Both the position numbers and the translations under genes were made by a program. Under the pieces are notes generated by a model, which did no database searches, was not told the DNA's origin, and worked only from the letters and a program-made list of their open reading frames with translations. A DNA stretch of 64,000 bases from Narthecium ossifragum (Eukaryota > Streptophyta > Magnoliopsida > Dioscoreales > Nartheciaceae), in NCBI GenBank assembly GCA_963920575.1, contig OY986967.1, positions 14,502,061 through 14,566,060 on the forward strand, written 5' to 3'. Position 1 is the first letter of the stretch; each line of letters begins with the position of its first letter. Shown here piece by piece: positions 34,093-46,353 of this stretch.

Positions 34093-36320
34093 TGACTTGC
34101 CCTCAAATGTGAGTTAGCTTATACTCCCAAGCGCAGGAGTTGTCAAAGTTAAACAAGGGTGAGTCCCAAGATCATTTACCACAGGGAGCGATGGAATTTA
34201 AAACTAGGAACTTTAAATGCAAAAGAAGAAGAGTAAAAACTATTTTTGTGTTTTTGACAAAAAGGAAAGCGATAGAAGATGTTTTGGGATTTTTGAAATA
34301 AAGGTTTGTAAAGTTTAAAACATAAATAAAGTAAATAAAGGTGATATAACAAGTGGAAGAAGGTGTAGTCTCAACCTTCACTATCTTTCAAATTAGATGT
34401 ACAAATTGGATCATCTAACACTTCACTAAGTTAGGATTCTTGTCATCGAACCCTAACTAGGTAAATACGGCATTCAAAACATGTGTAGATACACAAAGGT
34501 AGAGGCCAATGGTTTGTCAAAACTTGTTTCTAGGTGTGAAAATACCAAGAGTCACTAGTCATAGGCAACAAGATCATTAGTGGAATCTATACCCCTAACT
34601 ACTCAATGGGCTAGACTCAAGGTAGGCCAAAAGAAAGACTAAGGGACTCTATACCCTTAGAACTCAAGGCCTTTAGGTAACCCTAACTTAAGCCTTGCTA
34701 AAAAGAGAGGAATCTATACCTCTAATTCTAGACAAGACATTAGGATCAACCTAAATGAAGATATATCAAGGATGTAAAGGGATCTATACCTCTAATCACT
34801 TGATTCTAACAATTCTAGCATGCATCTCAAAGAAAATAGAGGGATCTATACCTCTAAAAGCAAAGAGAAGCTAGAGGAATAGAAAATGAAACAAGTATTG
34901 TAATCAAACCATTCTTTTCATTGAAATCAAACCAAATCCAAAATGTAATCCGATAGAAAGATAGATCGGGATGAGATCTACAAGTCTTTAGTTACACATA
35001 ATACCAAATTTACAAAGAAGAAGAACAAAATCAAAGAAAATACCAAAGAAAGCTCAAAACCCTAAAGCCTCTTCTTCTCCTCTTTTCTCCCCTTCCACCA
35101 GCTGTTCCCCCCTTTCTTGGCTGCCCTTAAGTGCCTATTTATAGGCTTGAAGCATAGGATCCATTAAGAGGCTTAATGGGTTAATAGGATGTGGATCCAG
35201 TAAGCTTTGGAGAAACCAGAAATTCAGAGGGCATTTTCGGTATACAAACTTCATTTTTTTGAGAATGGCTATTTCTGTAAAAGTTGTAGAGCTTTGAATG
35301 ACCTTTCCAACGGTACCTTACACCAGAAATTCAGATAAAACTAGCAAGAGTTATCTCCGATTTACTCCAGCTCTGTCCAATGCTTCATAAGTCAGCCAAA
35401 TTTGGAGCCCAAATTCCGATGTGAAGGCCACCTCTGACGAGAATGTCACTTGAGATATAGTTGTAGAGCTTCAAATTATCTTTTCAACGATACTTTCTAC
35501 GAAAAATTCTGATAAGAATTGAGCAATTTATGACCTTTTTACTTCAGCCCTGAAAAAATACGAAAACAGTAAAATCAGCAATGTTTCGGTTCTCGTTTGG
35601 CGTGCCAAATTTTGACCTCAACACAACTTGATCGAACCAAATATATGGGCTTCAAGTACACAATGAAATACACATGTTCAAGTATTTAAGCACATTTTTT
35701 GGAGTTATATGCTAGCATTTATGCATTGTCAAAGATCGCATATTATTCACTTAAGAATACGAAAAATGAAAGTGGCTTAGAGTGTCAAAATTTGATCTTT
35801 GAGCATTTAAGCGCAACCAAGTGCATGATCATCAAGTATACCATGAAATACACATGCTCAACCTTTTAAAATAGATTTTTAGAGCGATTGTGGATGCATT
35901 TATGCCCTGTCAAAGGATCACAAATCATTAAAGAAGAATACGGAATATGAAAATCTACAACAATGTCATATTTTAATCCTTGACCTTTTAAACACAAATA
36001 ACTCTTCTAACTTCTCAAATGTGGTGTAATGCACATGCCCAAGCATTAAAATCAACATTTAAAGCAATTATACTCGAATTTCCACCTATTCACAAATCAC
36101 ATTTTTAGTTCAAAATTCAACTTCGAGTACAGAATTTGTTCTTAAGAGTACGAAAAATCCCCAAACATGTCAATCACACCGAATTAACACCAATAACATA
36201 CTAAGGGTGTAAATGATCCAAATACATGAAATTCATCGTAAATATGCATTAGATAACATAAATCAAGCATGATTTGGATATGAAAATCAATCAATTGAAT
36301 GCATTATAAGCATCCAATCA
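34093..36320 (-). mobile_element. Solo LTR of another gypsy-like family (2228 bp)
   Basis: The ends are TGACTTGCCC and CCAATCA (plus strand), flanked by an exact 5-bp duplication, GTAGG (34088-34092, 36321-36325). On the minus strand a TATA box (GCCTATAAATAGGCAC, near 35150) suggests minus orientation. It contains two related segments near 35282 and 35462 (GTTGTAGAGCTT...CTTTTCAACG type), and no palindrome array. There is no coding content. Confidence 0.85.
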
Positions 36321-37606
36321 GTAGGCACACCCTCTACTCAGGAGTCATTATAATCGGACACCGGCTACACCTCAGAACCCGACTTGAGGCCGACACGACC
36401 TCTAAATCATCGATCAACTTTTATTCAGGTCATCTAAGCCTATCATCGATATCGACTGAACACTACAATCTAACCTGGACCCTGCTATCCGCCACGGCCC
36501 TAGAGCTAAATTCGAGCTATCCGAAAGCCTCGGATCGGCGATCAACCCATCGCCCATGCCTTATCCTTATGCATCTAATGCACAAACAGAATTCATGCTA
36601 TGATCATGCGCAGGTTAGAAGTAAGCATGCAACAGTATGATAAAATAACACACAAGTCCAACTGGATCGCTGCAGCGATACTACCTACCGCTGCCAGCCA
36701 ATCCAGAGCGGGTCTCGGCATTACGACGGTACCACGACCGTCAACCATGGACCCCTGCAATGGGAAGCAACCCCGATCCTCTAATTAGAGGCTAAGCGGC
36801 CTCGTCGGATTCAAGATCCAACTTAGGAAAAAGCAGGAAAACATACTGGGATCATCATATCCAAAACCGGGAAACATCTGACGGCTCGATTACCCGGAAA
36901 ACACTAATCAAAACCATTAATCTCACTAATTACCTCTAATTGCTGCAACGCAGCCCATCCGTAGGAATATCATAACAATTCATAAGAAAATCCAAAAATT
37001 ATGAAACTGGTTGGGTCTAAAAGTAGACGCAAAGATCTACAACTCTTATGTTCATCATAAATCACGGTGATGCATGTATAGACCGGAAAACACGCCATAA
37101 ACCGGCTGTTCTTCAAGAACAAAGAAAAAGAAAGAATCTGAGTTTAAACATGTTAAAAACCTACTAAAATCTTAATCAAATCTTAAGAAACCTAACAAAG
37201 TAATTAACTTAACCAAGAGGCATACAACAATACCAAGAACACCTAGATCTATCAGGTAGATTAAGAGCAAACCCCTAAACAAACTCATGTCAGTAGAAAC
37301 CTACTAGACATGCAAACCTCAGCTAAATCCCCGCTGTACGAGCACTAAACTGGCTTCAAACCAAGCCAACGATCTTCCTCTTGCTGCCACGAATCCAACG
37401 AGCCCTCAAGCACTCAAAAAGATGGCCGAAGGAGGGAGAATGAAGGGGATGAAGGAGAAGGAAAACAAACCGAAAAAACAGAGGAGGTCTTGGGCTACTT
37501 ATAGCCTCGAGTCCGATCGATTGGTCCAGGGACCGATCCGTCGGACTGGGCCGGGTTAAGTCGGTTCGCATCCTTATCCGAACACGTAGGCCACGCCGAC
37601 CACCGA

Positions 37607-40036
37607 TGTGAGGGCCCGTCCCTCATACCTGACTCGACCGCGTGGGTCGAGAGCCGGTTTCCTGTTGGTTTGGTTCCGCGTCGGGCACGATCGGGCGATC
37701 GTGTGGCGGTTTTGGACCCCGGGGGCATTTTGGTAAATATGCCCTCTGGTGGTCGGTTTCACACCCGCGTTCCACACACTGACTTTGATTGATGTATGTG
37801 TTTGATTAGAATCCCTAGGGTGCGTCCGATCGGAGGATCGGAGCTCGATCGGGAAAGATCGGTTTGGACGGCTGAGATAGGTTTGGAATGCCTATATAAG
37901 CCAAGTCCCTTTCTCTCTTTCTCTCACTCCTCCTTCACCTGTCGTTTTCTCCTTCTCTCTCTCTCTCCTTCGGCTGGACTAGGGTTTGGAGGATTGGGCT
38001 TCGGATCGCGGATCTTGTCGGCTTGACCAACGGGACGCGTGGAGGAGCTACCCTACTTGTGCAAGTAGGTGTTTCTACCCCGATCCTTGGATCGGGTTCT
38101 CCTAGGATAGGTTTTATGAGCTTTCGCTGTAGGTGCATGTGTTAGAATGCTGTGTGGATCAATGCATGTGTAGTATAGCTTGTTTCCAGTATTCCTATCA
38201 GTGGATTTCCGTATTTTAACGGTTGGTTTCCGTATTATCGCTGTTTTGTCGGTTTTTGTCCATTTGGACCTAGATAGGGGATTTAACCGTCAAAACCTGG
38301 ATTTCTTCACTCCACTAGTTTCCCCTTGGCTAAATACACTTGCTTGCAAAATCTCATTTAATTCCAACATGATTTGATACTTGAAATCCAAAGAAATGGA
38401 TTTCCGGCACTGTTCTGATTAACTGTGCCAAGAGCTCGACGGTCGATCGGTGCATCGACCGTCACATGTTGTTTTACGCCTTTTGGGCCTGGCGGTCGAC
38501 CGTCGCATCGACCGTCAGGCTCTGTCGGGATTTTAGCCTCCCACGGTCGATGGGTCGATCGACCGTGGGTCCTCTCTCTTTTTCATCCCGCCTCACGGTC
38601 GACCGTCGGATCGACCATCGCATCGTCCGTGAGGCTCTGTCCCGTTTTGGGCTCTCGACGGTCGATGGGCCGATCGACCGTCGCCCATGAGGTTTTCTTC
38701 GTTTTGGCCTCACGGTCGATCGGTGGATCGACCGTGACATCGTCCGTGATCTCACGGTCAATCCCCGGATCGACCGTGGCATCGTCCGTGACCACTAGGA
38801 CTTGGTTTTCTGGTTTTTCTTTGGTGGATTTGATTTGGGATTAGTATCTAAACATGTTGGGAAGCATGTAGGGGGATTTCATGAGGTTTTCAAAGGATTT
38901 TCATCGGGTTTGAGAATCGATTCGAATAACTCTCTTTTTGGGTAAATCTAAGGTTTCACTTGTATTTAATACATGTTTGTTGTAGTTAAATGCTTAATTG
39001 ATTGCTTAGCCATTAACTAGCTATGAGTGCTATTTAATGAGGAATTGTGGAACCTTAGCCTCTTGCCGGCGAGTGCCGAGGGCTATTGTATATCTGTTGA
39101 ACCTTTAACTGCTGATGTGGCATGTAGAGACATCTAGGATAGATGTTTGCCTAGGCTCATGCATTGTATGCATTAGAGGCATTTGAGGTTAGGCGGGCGA
39201 TGGTTTGGGTCGCCGATCCGAGGCTCTCGGGTAGCTCGGATCTAGCCTTAGGGTCGTGGCTGGGTAGTCAGGAGTAGGGTATGATTGTATGATCAAGTCT
39301 CATGTCTTTGAGGATTCACGCTAGTTAACTCTGATCAGTGTTTGAGGTTTAGAGGTCGGGTTGTCTTCCGAAGCTAAGTTCTAAGGATGGGTGTCGACGT
39401 CCCTGACATGGTCCCCAGGCAGTGGTTTCCTGCTGGGTAATGGTGATCCTACTGGTTCCGGTTCTTTCCTCCCAGCGTGTTGGTTGAGTTTCCCAGCATG
39501 GTCGGTTGAGAAGAGTAGGATCCCTTGGGGAGTCGACAGGGTTGTGGGACCCGTGGCATCCGTTAGACTTGAGCTGGAAGACAACTCTGTTGTTGTTTTT
39601 CTCCTTTCAGTGTGCCGTAGAGTAGAACCCTACTGAGCTTATCGCTCACTCCTACCCGGGCTGCGTTTGCAGGTGCAGGCGGCAGTTCTTTTTCGGTGGA
39701 GCCGGCGGGATCGGCTTTTGGCGGCGCGAGTACATCCAGGGGCGCTTGAGGTTGCTTGGATGATTACCAGTTGTACCCTTTTGATATTTGTATATGTATA
39801 TGATGTAAGCTTCTGAGAATTTTGGAGTATTGTATTAAATCTATCTCTTGGAAGCTATTGTATCTAGTCTGAATTGTACAACTTGATGTTATATGATGAT
39901 TAAATCTGTTTAGCCTCTGGAATGTAATTGTTTAAATTATCCATCTTTTCCGCTTTGTACCGCGCCGGTTGATGATGAATAGTGTTAGGACCCTCACACC
40001 CCGTCCTGGATGGGTTTTCTGGGTCGGGGTGTGACA
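37607..40036 (+). mobile_element. Tekay-type solo LTR with exact target duplication (2430 bp)
   Basis: It starts TGTGAGGGCCCGTCCCTC and ends GGGTCGGGGTGTGACA, flanked by ACCGA at 37602-37606 and 40037-40041. It has a TATA box (CCTATATAAGCC, 37892), short GATCGG palindromes before it (37825-37855), a large GGTCGACC array after it (38437-38790), and the conserved CTACCCGGGCTGCGTTTGCAG segment (about 39650). No internal region is present. Confidence 0.93.
38437..38790. repeat. GGTCGACC-class array of the solo LTR
   Basis: The first hairpin (38438-38463) is identical to that at 30923-30948. Units then run CACGGTCGACCGTCGGATCG, GCATCGTCCGTGAGGCTCTG and GGTCGATGGGCCGATCGACC. The GCATCGTCCGTGAG-CTCTGT segment also occurs in the copia LTR array (about 7490-7515). 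Confidence 0.9.
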
Positions 40037-40352
40037 ACCGACACAGGTCCGATCGGTCTCTCCGACTGATCGCACACAGGTCTGACCAGTCGCTCCCAGG
40101 AGCGACCGATCGCACACGGGCTGCCAGCTACCCTAAAAACAGGCTTCTACTAGCCCGAGCTTGGATCTTTTGATCCCAAGCATGCCTAGGGTTCTAGTAA
40201 ACACATAAATCAAATATAGGGGATGTGTGTGCACCACGCGGGTGTGAAACAAATCAACAAGACGCAATTTACCAAATTTCCCTTGCGGTCCACAACGAGC
40301 CACTGGCCCAACCCAAGTGGTTGACCCAGGAGCAGAGGGAAAGGTCCTCACA

Positions 40353-40594
40353 ACAGTCTCGTTAGTGTTAGTCCTCTGGAGGTGCAGAGGTGTTGTGGGG
40401 TGTGACTTGGGAGCGCTGGGAGCGCATGTGCAGAGTGTCCCAAGTGGTTCTTACCCCGAGGCATGCCTCCTGTGTTCTGTGGCTGTTGTGGGCGTTGGTG
40501 CCCTTTGTTTGTATGGTCGCTCAGGTTATGAGCTTGCTGACCTTCTTGTCTTGCGCAAGTGTGCTTGTTCCCTTTTTGTTGTTTTCGGCCCTAC
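40353..40594 (+). pseudogene. Tekay chromodomain remnant
   Basis: The nucleotide text TGGAGGTGCAGAGG and GACTTGGGAGCGC parallels the chromodomain end of the element at 52889-53527 (read on its own strand, TGGAGGCACAGAGG and CACTTGGGAGCGC). The translation keeps LVLVLWRCRG where that element has LVKVLWRHRG, and the rest is scrambled. It is bounded on the left by the minus-strand Tekay LTR and on the right by the solo LTR at 40595. The rest of this internal region is 43061-43107, ending at the 3' LTR. It was the C-terminal tail of an integrase that would target heterochromatin. Confidence 0.6.
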
Positions 40595-43060
40595 TGTGAG
40601 GACCCGTCCCTCTACTCCTGGGTCGACCGGTTGGGTCGGGCCCGTGGCTCGTTGGTTTGTTTCACGTCGAGCGCGCGATCCGGTGGATCGCATTGTTTCT
40701 TGGACTCCAAGGGCAATTTGGTAAATTGTGCCTTGTTGGTTTGTTTCACACCCGCGTGTGCACACACTGACCTTGTATGTGTTAGTGCTTGTTTAGGATG
40801 GCTAGGTGAACCCGGGATCGAAAGATCCGGACTTGGGCTTGAGTTCTTGCCCAAGTTTAGCTTTCAGCACACAAAGGATTGATCCTCTCTGGCTAAGGGA
40901 TCGATCCTCTTCGTGATAAAAAGCCTTATGAGATCGTCATGATGGATCGATCCTTCCTTGAGGAAGGATCGATCATTTATGAGTCGGTGGCTTTTTCTGC
41001 TTCGCGAGGACGGCCGCCGTTGGCCGTCGCTCTCCTCTGTCAGAGAGGGAAGACTTCCCCTCCCCTCCCCTCACTTTTCCCCCTCTTTCCCGGCTGTCCC
41101 CTCCCCCTTTCCCCTCCTCTTCCCCCTTCTCCTCTCTTTCTTCTTCCTTCCTTCTCTCCCGAAGCTTTGCTCTTCCTCTGTTTTTCCGGCAGCCACCTTC
41201 CCCTCTTCCGTTCTCCCTCCTTCGACCATCAAATTGGGTGTTCTTTGGCTCGTTGGATTCGTGACAACGAGAGGAAGATCCCTGAAGTGGTTTGGAGGCT
41301 TGTTGGTGATCAAATCGTGGGGAATCAGTCGAGGAAAGCGCAGCTAGGTAGGGTTATACCTACTGATGTTCTTTTCAGGTTTTCTTGAGATATAGCCGTT
41401 GGATCTTGTTGATCCTAGCTTTGTTAGATTTCTTATGCCTATTAGAATTACGGATTTAAGTTTCATGTTAATCAGTTGAAATTTGAGTAGGTTTTATGTA
41501 TGATTAGTCTCGGATTTCTGGTTTTCTGCTGTTCTTGAGAAACAGCCGGCTTGCGGCGCGTTTTCCGGCCGGTGAGTACATGATCTTGGCTTTTCGTAAA
41601 CATAAGAGTTGTAGAACTGTTCGTTAGCTTTCCATTCCATTCTGTTTCGTAATTTTCCGATTTTTTTACGTTTTCTTATTAATTATTTTCTGAAGGGCTG
41701 CGTTGCAGCAATTAATGGGTAAGTTAGTTTGATTTAACGATTTTGATTAGCGTTTTTCCGTTAATCCAACCGTTGGATGATGATGAATTTTGGATATAGT
41801 GATCATGCTATATACACCTACTGGTGGCTAAGTTGGATCATGAATCCGAAGTCGTTTGGACGTCGGATCGACGGGATCAATTAGCTCCTAAGTAGAGGCT
41901 TTGGGTGTTTTTGAATATAATATTATATTTCGGAATATAATATTATATTGTGTTTTGTTCATCATCGTTTTCGGGGTTGCTTCCCGTTGCAGGAGTCTGC
42001 GGTTGACGGTCGTGGTACCGTCGTAATGCCGGGACCCGCTGCGTATCGGCTGGCAGCGGTTGGTAGTACCGCTGCAGCGATCTAGTAGACTTATATGATG
42101 CTTGACATACTGTTGCATGCCAATCTTCTGTTTGTGTATGTCATAGCATGCATCGTTGATTTGTGCATTAGTTGCATTGGTTAGGGCGTGGGTAATCTTT
42201 GGGTCGCCGTCCCGAGGTTGGAAGCTCGGACTTAGCCCTAGGACCGGGGTTGGGTAGTTTGGACCCGGTTTGAATGGTGGTGTCCAGTCGATTCGATGAT
42301 AGGCCTAGAGGACTGGTACACCTGTTGCTTGATGATGATTAGAGGTCGTGTCGGCCTCAAGTCAGGGGTTGAGGATGCCACCGGTGGCGGGTCTTATTCT
42401 TTGGGCAGTGTCCGTTCCTGCCAGCAGGGGCATCAGTGTGGGCCCAGTGAAGAACGGGTGACCACAGCTGGAACCCTGCGACACTAGGTGTATCCAGGAT
42501 GGGCACAGTCCGTTGGGGTGACCATGGTTGGATATGCCTAGAGATCACCGGTGAATGGTAATGGGACCATTGTAGCTCACTTGAGCCTGGCTTTAGGGCG
42601 ACACTGTTGCGTTTCCCCCTTCCTTCTGTGTGACGTAGTGTAGATCCCTACTGAGCTTAGTGCTCACACCTACCCGGGGCAGCGTTTTGCAGGTGCAGGC
42701 GTCGGTTCTTCTTCTTCGGCCCCTACCGGGCAGTTGGTCGGCGGTGCGGCGGCGCCTGGTGGCTTTTGAGAGGTGGTGATCCTTTACAGCTTTTATCCTA
42801 TGTTAGTTAGTCTCCTACGGGAGTGATGTTGTATTTTGAATCTTCCCCTCTCCGAGGATATGTATATTAACAGTTTGAGTTTTAAATCTGTGGTTCGAGG
42901 CTTTGCTAATTATTGTCTTTTAATTGGAGGGTGTTTTTGGTGAATTGTTAGGGAGACCAATAGGTTAGAGGGAACCCTTGCCAGCTTTGTTTTCCGCGTT
43001 TTGTAGGTTCCGGTTCGCGTCGCCCGGCCCGGTTGGGCTTTCGCGGGTCGGGGCGCGACA
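40595..43060 (+). mobile_element. Tekay-type solo LTR with exact target duplication (2466 bp)
   Basis: It starts TGTGAGGACCCGTCCCTC and ends GGGGCGCGACA. CCTAC flanks it at 40590-40594 and 43061-43065. It holds a GATCGATC array (40863-40978) including a perfect 14-bp-arm hairpin at 40945-40974, and two copies of the palindrome AATATAATATTATATT (41914-41929, 41934-41949). Confidence 0.93.
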
Positions 43061-43107
43061 CCTACCCTTATCGAATTTTGGGACAAAATTCCTTTAAGGT
43101 GATAGGT
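43061..43107 (+). other. Tekay 3' internal end and polypurine tract
   Basis: CCTTATCGAATTTTGGGACA and AAATTCCTTTAAGGTGATAGG precede the LTR start. The same text precedes the 3' LTR of the element at 52804-52860 (minus strand), where it reads TCTCGGGACGAGATTTCC. Confidence 0.75.
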
Positions 43108-45430
43108 TGTGAGGACCCGTTCCTCCAACCCGGTCCGACAGCGTTAGGTCGAGGGTCTGGCCCGTTTGGCCTTTTTCCGTGATCGGGTTGATCGTGAAGA
43201 CCTCCATGGGAAATTTGGTAAATTGCGCCTTGATGGTTGGTTCTACACCCGCGATATACTCACACAACCCCCTTGTTTGTTATTTGTGCTTATTAGAACC
43301 TTAGGCGAACTTGGGATTGAAAGATCTGAGTTTGGGCACGCGGAAGCTGTCTTTAGAAGAGCTGTCAGCCCAAACCGATCGATCGCTCCAAGGAACGATT
43401 GGTCGGATTCGAGGTCGGCACCGCGTCCAACGTGTCTGGATAAGGACGAGAACCGACCTAGTCCGATCGCTCGCTCGAAGAGCGATCGATCGGACTTGTG
43501 CATATAAGTAGCCCGCGAACCGCCTCTGTTTTCTCTTTTTCTTCACTTCTCTTCACCGTTCCTTTGATCCGAGAGGAGAGCTCGATCCAGAGGTTTGTGG
43601 ATGTCGCCGGCAAGAGGAAGAGCAGATCCATACCTCCCTTGGACGGTTTAATCGAGTATTAAACGTGGATTAAGCGTAGTAAGGTAGGATTCTAACCCTA
43701 GGGCTTGCTTAGGTGGTCTTGGTTGTTTTATTGCCTAAATTGCTTATCAATCTATTCTAGATGGTTATCCTAGGTATGATTAATATCTGTTTGAAGCTTG
43801 ATTGGATTTTGGTAGGATTTAAATAGGATTTAAGTGGGTTTTTCCTTGATCTATTTCCCGGATTTTCTGTTCTAACAAAATAGCTGTGTTCAAGCTTGTT
43901 TTTCGAGCTGTGCTTGCATGATCTCAGTTGATGTTCTACATGAAAGTTGTAGATCTCTGACTTAACTTTCAGTTTCAATGGGTTTCATGATTTTTAGAGC
44001 TAGGTAAAATTGCTGGTGAATTAAATAGGCTGTCTGTGCTGAAACAGGGCAGTTGGTTTAAATTGAGGATTTAGGTGGTTTTTCTATATTCAATTGAGCT
44101 GATTTTTGGAAGGAACGATCTTGATGATCACTGAAAGAGATCTGAAAAGTTTGGTTTTAATCCAAGTTATTTTCAATAGGATTTTGATTAGTTTATCAAA
44201 TCTGAGATTTTACCGAAAATTTAGGTTTTGAACTATTTTAGTTTTTCCGATCGATCCAGTTTTCGGATATGTGATTCGGGGTATGCCATTGATTGGGCAT
44301 ATCAAGTTTCATGTCAATTGAACGGCTCAATTAAATGATATGATTTTCCGCGTTTCGTGATATAATTGGTTTGATTTCTGTAAATCGATTATTTTAATCA
44401 TATCTTGGATATCTATTATTTTAAGGCCTTGGGTGGTTTGTTGTTGAACCAGGGGAGTTGCTCCTCCCCTGGGATGTGTAGAACAAATGGGTCTTAAGTA
44501 CGCCCTCAACTTTCATTAAAGTACTATTATATTGTTGTCATAGCTGTTTGATAGTTTAACTGGGGTTGTATCCCATTTGTAAGTCTGAGTGCCTACTTCT
44601 TCTGCTTTACTCTAGACTGATCCTATGAATGTCTTTGGCGAGCTATAGGCTACGCCTGTACTTGTGTTTTATCTGACATTATGTTGCATGCTTACACTTC
44701 TGTTTGTTAGGACCGAGGCTGGGTAGCAAGGTCTAGGATTTAATTTGTTTTAATAATCTGATGATTTGAGATGACTGTTTAGTTTGCTGCAATTGTTGAT
44801 TGAGGTTTAGAGGTCGTGTCGACCTCGATCCGGGTTCTGAAGTGTAGCCGGTGTCCGGTGATCCATGTCTCTTGGGTAGAGGGTCTGCCTACTCATCGGG
44901 TTGGATTCCCGCCAGCAGTGTCTGTTTCCAACTTGTGAGACATCAGTGTTGGCTTCCTGCTCACAGGGATATGCTGTGGGGTTATGGAGTCCCTGTATAC
45001 ACCCAGTCTTTGAGTTAGGGCGACACTGTTGTGTTCCCTCCTTCCTTTGTAAGTGTCGTAGCATAGAATCCTGCAGAGCTTATTGCTCACTCCTACCTGG
45101 GCAGCGTTTTGCAAGTGCAGACGTCAGTTCTTCTTCTGTAGATCCCAACTGGACATGCACATGGTGACGCGTCAGCTTTTGAGGTGTTCGAGAACTTGCG
45201 GTTCATTTGTTCTTGATGAATTATTTAAATGTATAATTTCCTTCTATAAGGATTTTGAGGATTAAATATTGTATGAAAATATTGAATTATAATTGAAATT
45301 TTATATTGACCCTAGATCAATTGTTAGTTTAGTTGTTTTTATTTTTTTTAAAAATGCGCAAGTGATGATTGAGTAGAGTAGGAACCCTCACGCCTTGGCC
45401 CGGATGGGGTTTCTGGGTCGGGGTATGACG
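43108..45430 (+). mobile_element. Tekay-type 3' LTR (2323 bp)
   Basis: It starts TGTGAGGACCCGTTCCTCC next to the tract at 43061-43107 and ends GGGTCGGGGTATGACG (last base changed from the family CA). It has a GATCGATC array (43376-43495), TATA box (CATATAAGTAGCCC, 43499) and the family 3' text. With 40353-40594 it is all that remains of one Tekay element. Confidence 0.85.
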
Positions 45431-45791
45431 ACTAGAAACATTTATCTTAGACCACCGAATGACATATTATGGTTAATCTCAGAAAGAGCTTGGTGTGTGA
45501 TCATATGAGAGTTGTATTGAGATGTTGATTATGTGTCATGTATTGTATTATACTACTTTGCTATGTTTTCACTTTGTTATGGTATAAGAGATTATAATTG
45601 GCCAATTGGAGATGTTGAATATGAGTGAATTTCACAAATCTTGACCGGCATGGGGGCGTAATGTTCTATTTGAAACCCGATCCGCTTCCACTATTTCAAG
45701 TAATATGGATTCTTTTTGCAGTTTAGACCCCTTATTCTAGTTATTTATAGATTCAGTCCAATTTTTTTACCGGCCATTTACCTATTGCATA
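45431..45791. other. Low-information DNA before the LINE tail
   Basis: AT-rich, no coding frame. TGGTATAAGAGATTATAA near 45582 resembles a copia PBS weakly, but no LTR end is next to it. I assign nothing. Confidence 0.3.
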
Positions 45792-45805
45792 GACTTAATC
45801 CATAT

Positions 45806-46339
45806 ATTTTTTTTTGATTAGTTGAGCCCGAAGGCTAAGGGACCCTATTAAGGATCAAGTACAATCGCAGGCCTAGGAGCTGGGGGCATGCCCCTCCGCT
45901 CCCGGTTCATTACAAAATTGAGACCAAACTCTAAGTACCTCTCGGGCCTACCAGTCTGCGCGCAAGTTATCCTCGTGTGGGATGTAGGCAACTCGAAATT
46001 CAGCAAGTTCCCGGGCAATCCACCAAATTTCATGCACCTCCTTTTTGAAGCTCGCTGGTAAAGGCAACCTCCCTTCTATCATACGGACCGCATGTAATGA
46101 ATCACTCTCTACCAATACCTGCTTGAACCCGCAGTGAATTGCCTGGGTAACAGCCATACAGATCACTTGGAGCTCTCCAGAGAGGACGGAGCAGGCTCTG
46201 CTTACTCTGCTTGCAGCCCAAAGTACATGATCATCTTCATCAATGCATATAGCACCAAGTCCGGCCATGCCAGAAGAATGATCCATGGAGGCGTCGGTGC
46301 GAAGTCTGATGCTGTGTTCTGCATACAGCACCAAGTCCG
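45806..46339 (-). mobile_element. 5'-truncated LINE tail with RNase H domain
   Basis: An exact 14-bp duplication, GACTTAATCCATAT, flanks it (45792-45805, 46340-46353). On the minus strand it ends in a short A-run at 45815-45807. The frame from 46334 (IRLRTDASMDHSSGMAGLGA, SGELQVICMAVTQAI, QVLVESDSLHAVRMIE, AYIPHEDNLRAD) is the plant LINE-type RNase H with its Asp, Glu, Asp, Asp residues. A TAG follows ADW. The truncated front, A-tail and long duplication are classic LINE retrotransposition. The RT was never copied. Confidence 0.88.
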
Positions 46340-46353
46340 GACTTAATCCATAT

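Larger units (their letters stand above)
34002..40352 (-). mobile_element. Tekay-type LTR, minus strand, split by two solo LTRs
   Basis: On the minus strand it starts TGTGAGGACCTTTCCCTC at 40352. Its own sequence lies at 40352-40037, 37606-36321 and 34092-34002, about 1.69 kb in all; about 0.55 kb of the 3' end is lost at the junction with the inverted Athila LTR. It includes a palindrome array (40118-40040 and 37545-37503), a TATA box (GGCTATAAGTAGCC, 37506-37493) and the GTAGATCTTTG hairpin (about 37042-37025). Confidence 0.85.

Noticed and set aside
36299..36640. 113-codon frame in the minus-strand Tekay LTR
   Set aside because: It is antisense to the LTR and is not kept in the related LTRs at 13581, 40595 and 50362.
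45582..45600. Copia primer binding site (TGGTATAAGAGATTATAA)
   Set aside because: No LTR end lies next to it, the match decays after 6-8 bases, and the copia gag starts 2 kb away.
45948..46334. Host RNase H-like gene
   Set aside because: A-tail, 14-bp duplication and 5' truncation show it is a LINE tail.
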